From: Loktanella sp. D2R18
Lineage (GTDB): Bacteria; Pseudomonadota; Alphaproteobacteria; Rhodobacterales; Rhodobacteraceae
Assembly: GCF_003318235.1 (NCBI RefSeq)
Contig: NZ_QOCG01000022.1
Span: forward strand, 62,001-126,000
Direction: 5' to 3'
DNA length: 64,000 nucleotides
A program made the position numbers and the translations under genes. Positions 43,493 through 52,625 of the stretch are shown one piece after another. Below the pieces are notes generated by a model, which saw only the letters and a list, made by a program, of their open reading frames with translations, made no database searches and was not told where the DNA came from. How positions within the stretch are numbered: the first letter of the stretch is position 1; each line of letters begins with the position of its first letter.

Positions 43493-43506
43493 CGCATAAT
43501 TGTGCG
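43493..43506. promoter_or_regulatory. Near-perfect palindrome abutting the LysE start
   Basis: CGCATAATTGTGCG (43493-43506) is palindromic except for one position pair and ends at the LysE ATG. An additional GCGCG...CGCGC repeat lies at 43480-43495. It is a reasonable operator for the divergent Lrp/AsnC protein. No ribosome binding site separates it from the start codon, so the exporter mRNA may be leaderless or may start further upstream. Confidence 0.4.
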
Positions 43507-44106
43507 ATGGAAATTGAATTACTAACAGCCCTTATCGGATTCGCCTTTGCGACATCCGTCACGCCCGGACCAAATAACCTGATGCTTATGGCATCGGGCG
43601 CAAATTACGGGTTGCGTCGTACATTGCCGCATATGTTCGGCATTTCACTCGGGCACGCGTTTATGGTTCTGGTTGTTGGGCTGATTCTACTCCAGCTTTT
43701 TGACAAGTTTCCGGTGCTAAACATCGCACTCAAAGTGCTTAGCGTCACCTATATGCTGTGGTTGGCATGGAAAATCGCGCATGCGGCCCCGCCGGACGAG
43801 AAAAAGACCGGCGGCAAACCGTTTACATTTTTGCAAGCGGCGGCGTTTCAATGGGTGAATCCCAAAGCCTGGTCGATGGCGATCACCGCGATCAGCGGCT
43901 ATGCGCCGCAGGATAACGGGGTGCTTTATGGAACAGCAATCGTTGCTTGTGTTTTTGCGGCGGTGAACCTGCCGTCCGTGTCAATTTGGGCTTGGACTGG
44001 CGTACAGGTCCGACGCTGGCTAGGCAGCGCACAACGGCTACGGATTTTCAATGTGACCATGGCGCTGTTACTCGTCGCGTCGCTCTATCCGATTCTTCTG
44101 CACTAA
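43507..44106 (+). CDS. LysE/RhtB family amino-acid exporter
   Basis: A 199-residue inner-membrane exporter with six predicted transmembrane segments: MEIELLTALIGFAFATSVTPGPNNLMLMASGANYGLRRTLPHMFGISLGHAFMVL is the canonical RhtB/LysE N-terminus (TPGPNN, GxxxGH). The exported amino acid is not revealed. It is divergent from the Lrp-type gene and its stop overlaps the uvrD end by four bases. The frame extends to 43438, but the family starts at 43507. Confidence 0.93.
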   Translation: MEIELLTALIGFAFATSVTPGPNNLMLMASGANYGLRRTLPHMFGISLGHAFMVLVVGLILLQLFDKFPVLNIALKVLSVTYMLWLAWKIAHAAPPDEKKTGGKPFTFLQAAAFQWVNPKAWSMAITAISGYAPQDNGVLYGTAIVACVFAAVNLPSVSIWAWTGVQVRRWLGSAQRLRIFNVTMALLLVASLYPILLH

Positions 44107-46508
44107 AACGGGACGTCATCAGCCGCGTCAGCGCTGACGATAAACCGCGCAACGACATGTTTTGTGCCCGCTTTGTCAAAGGCGATGACCAGCTTATCCC
44201 CCTCAATCCCGTCAACATAGCCATAGCCGAACTTTTGATGAAACACCCGGTCCCCTTGGGTAAAGGCGCTTTCGGCGGTTGCATCAATCGTGACGTTTTG
44301 CGCACGCGGCGCGTTCGGTTTTTGCCCCCGCGCCTGCAATCGCTTCCAACCCGGTGAATTATAGACATCCGCAGAATGGGCTTTTTCATGCAGGTCAGAA
44401 GCAACCATCCCCGCCCCGCTGTTCAGCCCGGATGGCGTTAACACGTCTACATGTTTAGAGGGCAATTCATCGACAAAGCGCGACGGCAATTGCGATTGCC
44501 ATTGGCCGTAAACCCGTCGGTTCGACGCAAATGAAATTGCGCAAATCTCCTCGGCCCGTGTGATACCCACATAGGCAAGCCGGCGCTCTTCCTCGAGCCC
44601 CTTCAGCCCGTTTTCATCCATCGACCGTTGCGACGGGAACAACCCCTCTTCCCAACCGGGTAAGAAAACAACAGGAAATTCAAGCCCCTTAGCCGCATGG
44701 AGCGTCATGATGCTGACCTTCTCGCCCTGCTCTTCGGTTTCATTTTCCATGATCAGGCTGACGTGTTCCAAGAACCCTTGCAGGTTGTCGAAATTTTCTA
44801 GCGCTTTGACCAGTTCCTTCAGGTTTTCAAGTCGACCAGGCGCTTCAGGCGTTTTGTCGTTTTGCCAATAACCCGTGTATCCGCTTTCATCCAAAATCAT
44901 CTCGGCCAATGCGATGTGATCGTACACGGGTGCTGCCGTGACAAACCCGTCATCCAAAACGGCGTCATCATCAATTAGCGGCGGGGTCGCGGCATAGACG
45001 GTTTGCTGCCATCGATCCAAGCTTTGAACAAAACCTGTTAGCTCTTTCAGCCCCTTACCGCCCAGTAGCCGATTTTGGCAGACAATGCGCGCCCCTTCTA
45101 CAAGCGACACGTTATTTTCGCGTGCGGTGCGTTGGATCGTCTGCACGGCCTTTTCGCCAAGCCCGCGTTTAGGCGTATTCACAACCCGTTCAAACGCCAG
45201 ATCATCATCATGGCTCACGGCAAGCCGGAAATAAGCCATCGCATCCCTGATCTCCATCCGCTCGTAAAACCGCGGGCCACCGATCACGCGGTACGGCAGG
45301 CCGATTGACAAGAACCGATCCTCAAACGCGCGCATTTGATGCGAGGCACGCACAAGGATCGCCATGCCATCAAGGCCAACTGGCGCATTCCCACGCGTGC
45401 CGCGTTGCATCGCTTCGATCTCTTCACCGATACAGCGCGCTTCTTCGTCACCGTCCCAATACCCGGTCAGGCGCACCTTTTCGCCGTCGGTCCGTGACGT
45501 GAACAAGGTCTTGCCAAGCCGGTCCTTGTTCTCTGCAATCACGCTAGAGGCGGCGGCAAGAATATGTGGGGTGGAACGATAGTTTTCTTCAAGCCGCACA
45601 ACATGCGCGCCAGGAAAATCGGTTTCAAACCGCAAAATATTGCCAACTTCGGCCCCACGCCAGCCATAGATCGACTGGTCATCATCGCCAACGCAGCAGA
45701 TATTCTTATGCCCCTGCGCCAAAAGCCGCAGCCACAGATATTGGGCCACATTGGTATCTTGATATTCGTCCACCAAGATATAGCGGAACCAGCGCTGATA
45801 TTGATGCAAAATATCCGGGTGGGTTTGAAAAATCGTGACCATATGCAACAGGATATCGCCAAAATCGACGGCATTCAGGTCGCGCAAACGTTTCTGATAG
45901 GCCGTGTAAAGCGGCACGCCTTGGTAATCAAACGCACCGCTGTCGCTAGCGGGCACCTTATCGGGTGTCCATGCCTTGTTCTTCCACGCATCAATAATCC
46001 CAGCCAACATACGCGGCGGCCAACGTTTGGCATCAATACCAGCAGCCTCAATCAGTTGCTTCATCAAACGAATTTGGTCGTCTGTATCCAAAATCGTAAA
46101 ACCGGATTTCAGCCCCACCAATTCGGCGTGACGGCGTAATTGCTTAACGCAAACCGAATGGAACGTGCCAAGCCAGCGCATGCCTTCTTGGGCATCACCG
46201 ATCAGCGCACCGATGCGCAGTTTCATTTCCCGCGCGGCCTTATTCGTAAAAGTCACCGCTAGAATTTCATGAGGTTGCGCGTTTCCAGTCGCCAATAAAT
46301 AAGCGATGCGCGTCGTCAACGCCTTCGTTTTCCCGGTTCCCGCACCTGCCAGCATCAGCACAGGACCATTCACCGTCTCAACCGCCTCGCGCTGCGCGGG
46401 GTTTAACCCGTCCAGATCAAAATCGGGCATCGCTGGCCGCGCCATTGCGCGTTGGCTGAGCGGAACTGCGGCGGCCTCAAAGGCGTCTTCTTCGGAAAAA
46501 TCATTCAT
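44103..46508 (-). CDS. uvrD: UvrD/PcrA-family DNA helicase
   Basis: An SF1A 3'-5' helicase of 801 residues, involved in nucleotide excision and mismatch repair or replication restart. Motifs: LNPAQREAVETVNGPVLMLAGAGTGKTKALTTRIAYLL (Q and I), ILVDEYQDTN (II), VGDDDQSIYGWRGA (III), LEENYRST (IV), SIMTLHAAKGLEFPVVFLPGWEEG (V) and EERRLAYVGITRAEE (VI). The C-terminal FHQKFGYGYVDGIEGDKLVIAFDKAGTKHVVARFI is the PcrA/UvrD RNAP-interacting Tudor-like region. Confidence 0.96.
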   Translation of the reverse strand: MNDFSEEDAFEAAAVPLSQRAMARPAMPDFDLDGLNPAQREAVETVNGPVLMLAGAGTGKTKALTTRIAYLLATGNAQPHEILAVTFTNKAAREMKLRIGALIGDAQEGMRWLGTFHSVCVKQLRRHAELVGLKSGFTILDTDDQIRLMKQLIEAAGIDAKRWPPRMLAGIIDAWKNKAWTPDKVPASDSGAFDYQGVPLYTAYQKRLRDLNAVDFGDILLHMVTIFQTHPDILHQYQRWFRYILVDEYQDTNVAQYLWLRLLAQGHKNICCVGDDDQSIYGWRGAEVGNILRFETDFPGAHVVRLEENYRSTPHILAAASSVIAENKDRLGKTLFTSRTDGEKVRLTGYWDGDEEARCIGEEIEAMQRGTRGNAPVGLDGMAILVRASHQMRAFEDRFLSIGLPYRVIGGPRFYERMEIRDAMAYFRLAVSHDDDLAFERVVNTPKRGLGEKAVQTIQRTARENNVSLVEGARIVCQNRLLGGKGLKELTGFVQSLDRWQQTVYAATPPLIDDDAVLDDGFVTAAPVYDHIALAEMILDESGYTGYWQNDKTPEAPGRLENLKELVKALENFDNLQGFLEHVSLIMENETEEQGEKVSIMTLHAAKGLEFPVVFLPGWEEGLFPSQRSMDENGLKGLEEERRLAYVGITRAEEICAISFASNRRVYGQWQSQLPSRFVDELPSKHVDVLTPSGLNSGAGMVASDLHEKAHSADVYNSPGWKRLQARGQKPNAPRAQNVTIDATAESAFTQGDRVFHQKFGYGYVDGIEGDKLVIAFDKAGTKHVVARFIVSADAADDVPF

Positions 46509-46603
46509 TGTGTTTTCATATCGGGAAATGTCGCGCAGGAAAAGCCTTGTTCTTATAATGTTCCTGACTTCCCCTAGAGCAACGCATGTATTACGCAGGA
46601 CTT

Positions 46604-47305
46604 ATGTTGAACGTGATCTTACTAGCGGGCCTTGCGGGCGCAATGATCCCTTTAGGGGGATTGATTGCTGCGAATGAAAACATCCGGCGCGATTGGCTGC
46701 GCGCGGAACTGCGCCACAGTGTGATCGCATTTGGCGGCGGTGCTTTGCTGAGTGCCGTGATGTTTGTGCTGATCCCCGACGGTGAAGCTGCGTTGGGCAG
46801 CTTTGCCGTTGTCGGCTGGATCGCCACCGGGGCTTTGGTCATGGCGTTTGTCGATGCGCGCCTTGCCCGCGATGGATCACCCAAGGCGCAACTTGTTGCA
46901 ATGCTTTCGGATTTCATCCCCGAAGCCATTGCACTAGGTGCCGTTGTTGCCAGCGGCAAAAGCAATGGTCTTTTACTTGCGTTGATGATCGGTCTGCAAA
47001 ACTTGCCCGAGGGTTTTAACGCGTTTCGCGAACAACGCGACGCTGGCGCGCGCAAGGGACCAATCTTGGGCAGCTTTATTGGGCTAGCGATATTGGGGCC
47101 AATAGCGACCGCTTTGGGCTATCTGTTGTTGGCCAGTTTCACGCAAGTCACAGGTGGTTTGATGCTCGCCGCTTCGGGTGCGATCTTATATCTCATATTC
47201 CAGGACATCGCTCCACAAGCCAAGCTAGAAAACCGCCACGGTCCCGCATTGGGGGCTGTCGGCGGGTTCTTACTTGGCCTGATGGGGCATCTACTGATCG
47301 GGTAG
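46604..47305 (+). CDS. ZIP-family metal transporter
   Basis: A 233-residue inner-membrane protein with about eight transmembrane segments and the ZIP-type helix IV/V motifs: AMLSDFIPEAIALGAVVA and LALMIGLQNLPEGFNAFRE (the NLPEG metal-site signature). Zinc or another divalent metal is the likely substrate; direction unknown. A methionine at 46586 precedes the chosen start, neither with a strong ribosome binding site. It is divergent from uvrD. Confidence 0.88.
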   Translation: MLNVILLAGLAGAMIPLGGLIAANENIRRDWLRAELRHSVIAFGGGALLSAVMFVLIPDGEAALGSFAVVGWIATGALVMAFVDARLARDGSPKAQLVAMLSDFIPEAIALGAVVASGKSNGLLLALMIGLQNLPEGFNAFREQRDAGARKGPILGSFIGLAILGPIATALGYLLLASFTQVTGGLMLAASGAILYLIFQDIAPQAKLENRHGPALGAVGGFLLGLMGHLLIG

Positions 47306-47394
47306 TGACATAGCCTTGCCTTCCCGACAGAAAACCGCCGGCAAAACGCCATCTCTGTCTTTCAAGTCAGCAAATCATACGGTAGCCTATTCGC

Positions 47395-48525
47395 ATGAGT
47401 TTACACACAAAATACCCGGCGATTTCTGATCTCAGGACACGCGCGCGCAAACGTATTCCGCATTTTGTGTGGGAATATTTGGACAGTGCCACCGGCGTTG
47501 AAGCGACCAAATTACGCAACCGCACGGCACTTGATCAGGTGTTGCTAAAACCATCGATTTTGCACGGGGAATTTGATCCTGATCTGAGTACCGATTTTTT
47601 GGGGCGCAACTATCCGCTGCCGATTGGTATTGCCCCCGTAGGCATGTCTGGGCTGGTGTGGCCCGGCGCAGAACAGATGCTTGCGCGCACCGCCGCTACG
47701 GCCCAAATCCCCTACACGCTATCAACTGTGGCCAGTCAGTTGCCCGAGGACGTCGGCCCCCATGCTGGTGATCAAGGCTGGTTTCAGCTTTACCCGCCGC
47801 GCGACCCTGAAATTCGCAAGGACATCCTTAATCGCGCAAAAGCATCCGGTTTTCATACACTTGTGCTCACGGTTGACGTGCCTGTCGCATCGCGGCGCGA
47901 ACGGCAAACACGTGGCGGCATGACCAATCCGCCCAAACTGACCCCACGGCTTGCATGGCAGGCAGCGCAATGCCCCGCGTGGCTGAATGGTATCCGTAAA
48001 ACCGGCATGCCCCGACTGCGGCTAATGGAAAGCTATTCCAACATCAAAACCGCCCTGCCCTCGACCCAGCATATTGGCTATCTTTTGCGCACCTCGCCCG
48101 ATTGGGCCTATTTGACCTGGTTACGCGACCATTGGGATGGGGATTTGATCGTCAAAGGGGTCACAAACCCTGATGACGCCGCGCGGTTATCGGACGAAGG
48201 TGTTGATGCACTATGGGTCAGCAACCATGCTGGGCGCCAGTTTGACGGTTGCGCCGCGACGATTGACCTGCTGCCCAACATTCGCGCCGCGACCACCCTG
48301 CCGTTGATCTTTGACAGCGGCATCGAAGGTGGGCTGGATGTGCTGCGCGCCATCGCTTTGGGCGCCGATTTCGTCATGCTCGGACGGGCGTTTCATTACG
48401 GCTTGGCTGCACTTGGCGAAGCAGGTGCCGCCCATGTATTGGACATCTTGCGCCAAGACATGATCAGCAACATGGGCCAAATTGGTGCCCGCAACCTTGC
48501 CGAAGTACGCCAGACCGCGCTATAG
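47395..48525 (+). CDS. lldD: FMN-dependent alpha-hydroxy-acid dehydrogenase (L-lactate dehydrogenase-like)
   Basis: A 376-residue FMN enzyme of the lactate/mandelate/glycolate oxidase family that oxidises an alpha-hydroxy acid, probably L-lactate, to the keto acid at the membrane. Family sequences: RTRARKRIPHFVWEYLDSATGVEATKLRNRTALD (N-terminus), PIGIAPVGMSGLVWPGAE, LVLTVDVPVASRRERQTRGG, LIVKGV, and the catalytic segment VSNHAGRQFDG followed by DSGIEGGLDVLRAIALGADFVMLGR. It is codirectional with pyruvate carboxylase 79 bases downstream. Substrate specificity cannot be decided from sequence alone. Confidence 0.88.
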   Translation: MSLHTKYPAISDLRTRARKRIPHFVWEYLDSATGVEATKLRNRTALDQVLLKPSILHGEFDPDLSTDFLGRNYPLPIGIAPVGMSGLVWPGAEQMLARTAATAQIPYTLSTVASQLPEDVGPHAGDQGWFQLYPPRDPEIRKDILNRAKASGFHTLVLTVDVPVASRRERQTRGGMTNPPKLTPRLAWQAAQCPAWLNGIRKTGMPRLRLMESYSNIKTALPSTQHIGYLLRTSPDWAYLTWLRDHWDGDLIVKGVTNPDDAARLSDEGVDALWVSNHAGRQFDGCAATIDLLPNIRAATTLPLIFDSGIEGGLDVLRAIALGADFVMLGRAFHYGLAALGEAGAAHVLDILRQDMISNMGQIGARNLAEVRQTAL

Positions 48526-48604
48526 GCTGCGGCGATTGCGCACATGCGGGCTGGACAATTCTGCACCGGCATCCGACAATGCTGCAACTGCGAGGGGAAG
48601 AGAA

Positions 48605-51600
48605 ATGGCCGAGTTTAATAAGATTTTAATCGCAAACCGCGGTGAAATCGCGATCCGTATCATGCGGGCTGCAAATGAAATGGGCAAAAAGACCGTCGCG
48701 GTCTATGCCGAAGAAGATAAACTTGGTCTCCACCGTTTCAAAGCCGATGAGGCCTACCGGATCGGCGAGGGCATGGGCCCGGTCGCCGCCTACCTTTCCA
48801 TCGACGAAATTATCCGTGTCGCCAAAATGTCAGGCGCAGACGCGATCCACCCCGGTTACGGGCTGCTGTCAGAAAATCCCGATTTTGTAGACGCCTGCAC
48901 CAATAATGGCATCACATTCATTGGCCCCAAGGCGGAAACGATGCGCCAGCTTGGCGACAAAGCCAGCGCTCGCGACGTCGCGATTGAAGCTGGCGTGCCC
49001 GTCATCCCCGCCACAGAGGTGCTCGGCGATGATATGGACAAAATCAAGAAACAAGCCGCAAAGGTCGGCTACCCGCTGATGCTCAAGGCATCATGGGGTG
49101 GCGGTGGTCGCGGCATGCGCCCGATCATGAACGAAGGCGAGCTGGAAGAAAAGGTTCGTGAAGGTCGACGCGAAGCAGAGGCCGCATTTGGCAACGGCGA
49201 AGGTTATCTTGAAAAGATGATCATAAAGGCCCGCCACGTCGAAGTGCAGATCATGGGCGACAGCCATGGCCAAATTTATCACCTGTGGGAACGCGATTGT
49301 TCGGTGCAGCGCCGCAACCAAAAAGTGGTCGAACGTGCCCCTGCCCCGTATCTGTCAGGCACGCAGCGTGAACAACTGTGTAACTTGGGCAAGAAAATCT
49401 GCCAGCATGTGAATTACGAATGCGCAGGCACCGTCGAATTTTTGATGGATATGGATAACGGTGAATTCTACTTCATCGAGGTGAACCCCCGCGTGCAGGT
49501 CGAGCACACCGTCACCGAAGAAGTCACCGGCATCGATATTGTTCGTGCGCAAATCCTTGTCGCAGAAGGCAAATCACTGGTCGAGGCCACAGGTTGCGCG
49601 TCACAATACGACGTCAAATTGGATGGTCACGCATTGCAGTGCCGGGTCACGACTGAAGACCCGCAAAACAACTTTATCCCCGACTACGGCCGTATTCAGA
49701 TGTACCGTTCGGCGACAGGCCCGGGCATCCGGCTTGACGGTGGGACAGCCTATTCTGGCGCTGTGATCACCCGCTACTATGACAGTCTACTGACCAAAGT
49801 GACCGCGCGCGCGCCCACCCCTGAAATGGCGATTGCCCGCATGGACCGTGCGCTGCGCGAATTCCGTATTCGCGGCGTATCCACGAACATCGCATTTGTT
49901 GAAAACCTGCTCAAGCACCCAACTTTCCTCAGCAATGAATACCACACGAAATTCATTGATGAGACGCCGGATCTGTTCAATTTTAGCAAACGGCGTGACC
50001 GGGCCACAAAAATCCTGACCTATATCGCGGATATCACCGTGAACGGGCATCCTGAAGCGGCCGGGCGTCCGCGTCCTGCAGCTGACGTGAAACCGCCAAA
50101 GCCCCCCGTAAAACCAACCAGTGACGTGACACCGGGCACCCGCAACATCCTTGACGATTTCGGCCCCGAAGCCGTTGCTGATTGGATGCGTGATCAAAAG
50201 CAACTGTTGATTACCGACACAACCATGCGCGACGGGCACCAATCCCTGCTTGCTACGCGGATGCGATCCATCGATATGATCAACGCAGCCCCTGCCTATG
50301 CTGCTAACATGAACCAATTGTTCAGTGTTGAATGCTGGGGCGGTGCGACGTTTGATGTGGCCTACCGGTTCTTGCAGGAATGCCCATGGCAGCGTCTGCG
50401 TGACATCCGTGCGGTGATGCCAAACATCATGACGCAAATGCTGCTGCGCGCATCCAACGGCGTTGGTTACACGAATTACCCTGACAACGTGGTGCAAAGC
50501 TTTGTCGCCCAAGCTGCCACATCCGGTGTCGATGTGTTCCGCGTGTTTGATAGCCTGAACTGGGTTGAAAACATGCGCGTTGCGATGGACGCTGTTGGCA
50601 AAGCAGGCAAAGTCATCGAAGGCACAATTTGTTATACAGGCGACGTGCGCGATCCGGATCGCGCCAAATACGACCTAAAATACTATGTCGGCATGGCGCG
50701 TGAACTTGAAGCTGCTGGTGCACATGTGCTGGGCCTGAAAGACATGGCGGGGTTGATGAAACCCGCCGCCGCAAAAACACTGATCACTGCGCTCAAGGAA
50801 GAAGTCGGCCTGCCGATCCATTTCCACACGCATGACACATCGGGCGCATCAATCGCGACGGTGCTGGCGGCAACTGCTGCTGGTGTTGATTGTGTTGATG
50901 CCGCGATGGATTCATTCTCTGGCAACACATCGCAACCAACCTTGGGCTCTATCGTCGAAGCCCTACGCGGTGACGCGCGTGATACTGGCCTTGATATCAA
51001 GGCGATCCGCGAAATCAGCAACTACTTTGAGCAGGTCCGTGAACACTACACCGCATTTGAATCAGGTCTTCAGGCCCCGGCCTCCGAAGTGTATTTGCAC
51101 GAGATGCCCGGCGGTCAGTTCACCAACCTTAAGGCACAGGCGCGTAGCCTTGGCCTTGAAGAACGCTGGCATGAGGTTGCGCAAACCTATGCGGACGTGA
51201 ACCAAATGTTCGGCGATATCGTGAAGGTAACCCCGTCGTCCAAAGTTGTGGGTGACATGGCCCTGATGATGGTTTCCCAAAACCTGACCCGTGCGCAGGT
51301 CGAAGACCCTAAAACTGACGTTGTCTTCCCCGATAGCGTTGTGGACATGATGCGCGGCAGTCTTGGGCAACCGCCCGGTGGCTGGCCAGAAGGTATCCAG
51401 AAAAAGGTACTGAAAGGCGAAAAGCCAATCACGGATCGTCCTGGCAAATCGTTGCCGCCCGTTGATCTGGCTGCAACCAAAGCAGAGCTGCAAGCAAAAT
51501 TCGAAGATGTCATCATCGATGATGAGGATTTGAACGGCTATCTGATGTACCCAAAGGTGTTCACAGATTACACCACCCGGCACGAACTTTACGGCCCCGT

Positions 51601-52048
51601 GCGCACCCTGCCGACGCGCACATTCTTTTACGGGATGGAGCCGGGCGAAGAAATTTCCGCTGAAATTGACCCCGGCAAGACGCTTGAAATTCGCATGCAG
51701 GCCGTATCCGAGATGAACGAAGATGGCGAAGTCAAAGTGTTCTTTGAACTTAACGGACAGCCCCGTGCAATACGCGTCATGAACCACCTTGCCGCCGCCG
51801 ATAAGGTCACACGCCCCAAAGCCGAAGCAGGTAACGCGAACCACATCGGCGCGCCAATGCCCGGCGTTGTGGCAACGGTCGCGGCGGTCGCTGGGAACGA
51901 AGTCAAAGAAGGCGACCTGCTGCTGACCATCGAAGCGATGAAAATGGAAACAGGCATCCACGCCGAACGCGACGCGGTGATTAAGGCCGTCAACGTGCAA
52001 CCCGGCAGCCAAATCGATGCCAAGGACCTGCTGGTCGAATTCGAATAG
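48605..52048 (+). CDS. pyc: Pyruvate carboxylase
   Basis: Anaplerotic enzyme that converts pyruvate, bicarbonate and ATP to oxaloacetate. The 1147-residue single chain has a biotin carboxylase domain (about 1-460; KASWGGGGRGMRPI, ERDCSVQRRNQKVVERAPAP, EVNPRVQVEHTVTEEVTGID), a carboxyltransferase domain (about 530-830; LITDTTMRDGHQSLLATRMR, IHFHTHDTSG), the tetramerisation region and a C-terminal biotinyl domain with the attachment motif EAMKMETG. The start follows AGGGGAAGAG; the frame is open to 48482. It lies after the hydroxy-acid dehydrogenase that would supply pyruvate. Confidence 0.98.
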   Translation: MAEFNKILIANRGEIAIRIMRAANEMGKKTVAVYAEEDKLGLHRFKADEAYRIGEGMGPVAAYLSIDEIIRVAKMSGADAIHPGYGLLSENPDFVDACTNNGITFIGPKAETMRQLGDKASARDVAIEAGVPVIPATEVLGDDMDKIKKQAAKVGYPLMLKASWGGGGRGMRPIMNEGELEEKVREGRREAEAAFGNGEGYLEKMIIKARHVEVQIMGDSHGQIYHLWERDCSVQRRNQKVVERAPAPYLSGTQREQLCNLGKKICQHVNYECAGTVEFLMDMDNGEFYFIEVNPRVQVEHTVTEEVTGIDIVRAQILVAEGKSLVEATGCASQYDVKLDGHALQCRVTTEDPQNNFIPDYGRIQMYRSATGPGIRLDGGTAYSGAVITRYYDSLLTKVTARAPTPEMAIARMDRALREFRIRGVSTNIAFVENLLKHPTFLSNEYHTKFIDETPDLFNFSKRRDRATKILTYIADITVNGHPEAAGRPRPAADVKPPKPPVKPTSDVTPGTRNILDDFGPEAVADWMRDQKQLLITDTTMRDGHQSLLATRMRSIDMINAAPAYAANMNQLFSVECWGGATFDVAYRFLQECPWQRLRDIRAVMPNIMTQMLLRASNGVGYTNYPDNVVQSFVAQAATSGVDVFRVFDSLNWVENMRVAMDAVGKAGKVIEGTICYTGDVRDPDRAKYDLKYYVGMARELEAAGAHVLGLKDMAGLMKPAAAKTLITALKEEVGLPIHFHTHDTSGASIATVLAATAAGVDCVDAAMDSFSGNTSQPTLGSIVEALRGDARDTGLDIKAIREISNYFEQVREHYTAFESGLQAPASEVYLHEMPGGQFTNLKAQARSLGLEERWHEVAQTYADVNQMFGDIVKVTPSSKVVGDMALMMVSQNLTRAQVEDPKTDVVFPDSVVDMMRGSLGQPPGGWPEGIQKKVLKGEKPITDRPGKSLPPVDLAATKAELQAKFEDVIIDDEDLNGYLMYPKVFTDYTTRHELYGPVRTLPTRTFFYGMEPGEEISAEIDPGKTLEIRMQAVSEMNEDGEVKVFFELNGQPRAIRVMNHLAAADKVTRPKAEAGNANHIGAPMPGVVATVAAVAGNEVKEGDLLLTIEAMKMETGIHAERDAVIKAVNVQPGSQIDAKDLLVEFE

Positions 52049-52052
52049 CATC

Positions 52053-52089
52053 ACAGCGTGCGTGTCACTGCCTTTGATACGCACGCTGT
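52053..52089 (+). terminator. Stem-loop after pyc
   Basis: Perfect 11-bp stem ACAGCGTGCGT / ACGCACGCTGT (52053-52063, 52079-52089) with a 15-base loop, then a T-rich stretch (ATTTTTG at about 52097). Confidence 0.75.
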
Positions 52090-52226
52090 ATCGCCATTTT
52101 TGATCGAACAATTCCGATTGAGAACACTGTGCCCCACGATTTAAAGAGCTTGTATGCACGCACTTTCGCTTCGGATGAGTACGTCAAGAAGGCACGCGTA
52201 ATACGAATAAACATTGAGATCATTCC

Positions 52227-52625
52227 ATGCCCCAACACCTAGCTTTCGTGTCATTGCTTGTGCCTGATTATGACGCCGGAATTGCGTTTTATGTCAGTAA
52301 GATGGGCTTCGTACTTTTAGAAGACACCGATATGGGCGATGGCAAACGCTGGGTACGTGTCGCGCCAAAAGGTGCTGAAACTGCATTCTTGCTTGCGCGT
52401 GCGGTTGGTGAAGAACAGGTTGCCGCAATCGGGAACCAAGGTGGCGGACGTGTTTGGTTATTCTTGCAAACCGACGATTTCAACCGCGACCATGCCGCGA
52501 TGTCCGCCAACAGAGTTCACTTCGAAGAGCAGCCACGCGACGAACCCTATGGCCGCGTGGCTGTGTTTTGTGATCCCTTCGGCAACCGATGGGATTTGAT
52601 TCAGTTTAGCCCAAAACCTGCGTAA
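52227..52625 (+). CDS. VOC/glyoxalase-like domain protein
   Basis: A 132-residue vicinal oxygen chelate protein (LAFVSLLVPDYDAGIAFYVSKMGFVLLEDTDMGDGKRWVRVAPKGAE, and GRVAVFCDPFGNRWDLIQF at the end). His/Glu metal ligands of glyoxalase I are not all clear, so a lyase, dioxygenase-like or bleomycin-resistance-type role cannot be separated. It converges with the doe operon: its last 20 bases overlap the aminotransferase gene on the other strand. Confidence 0.85.
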   Translation: MPQHLAFVSLLVPDYDAGIAFYVSKMGFVLLEDTDMGDGKRWVRVAPKGAETAFLLARAVGEEQVAAIGNQGGGRVWLFLQTDDFNRDHAAMSANRVHFEEQPRDEPYGRVAVFCDPFGNRWDLIQFSPKPA

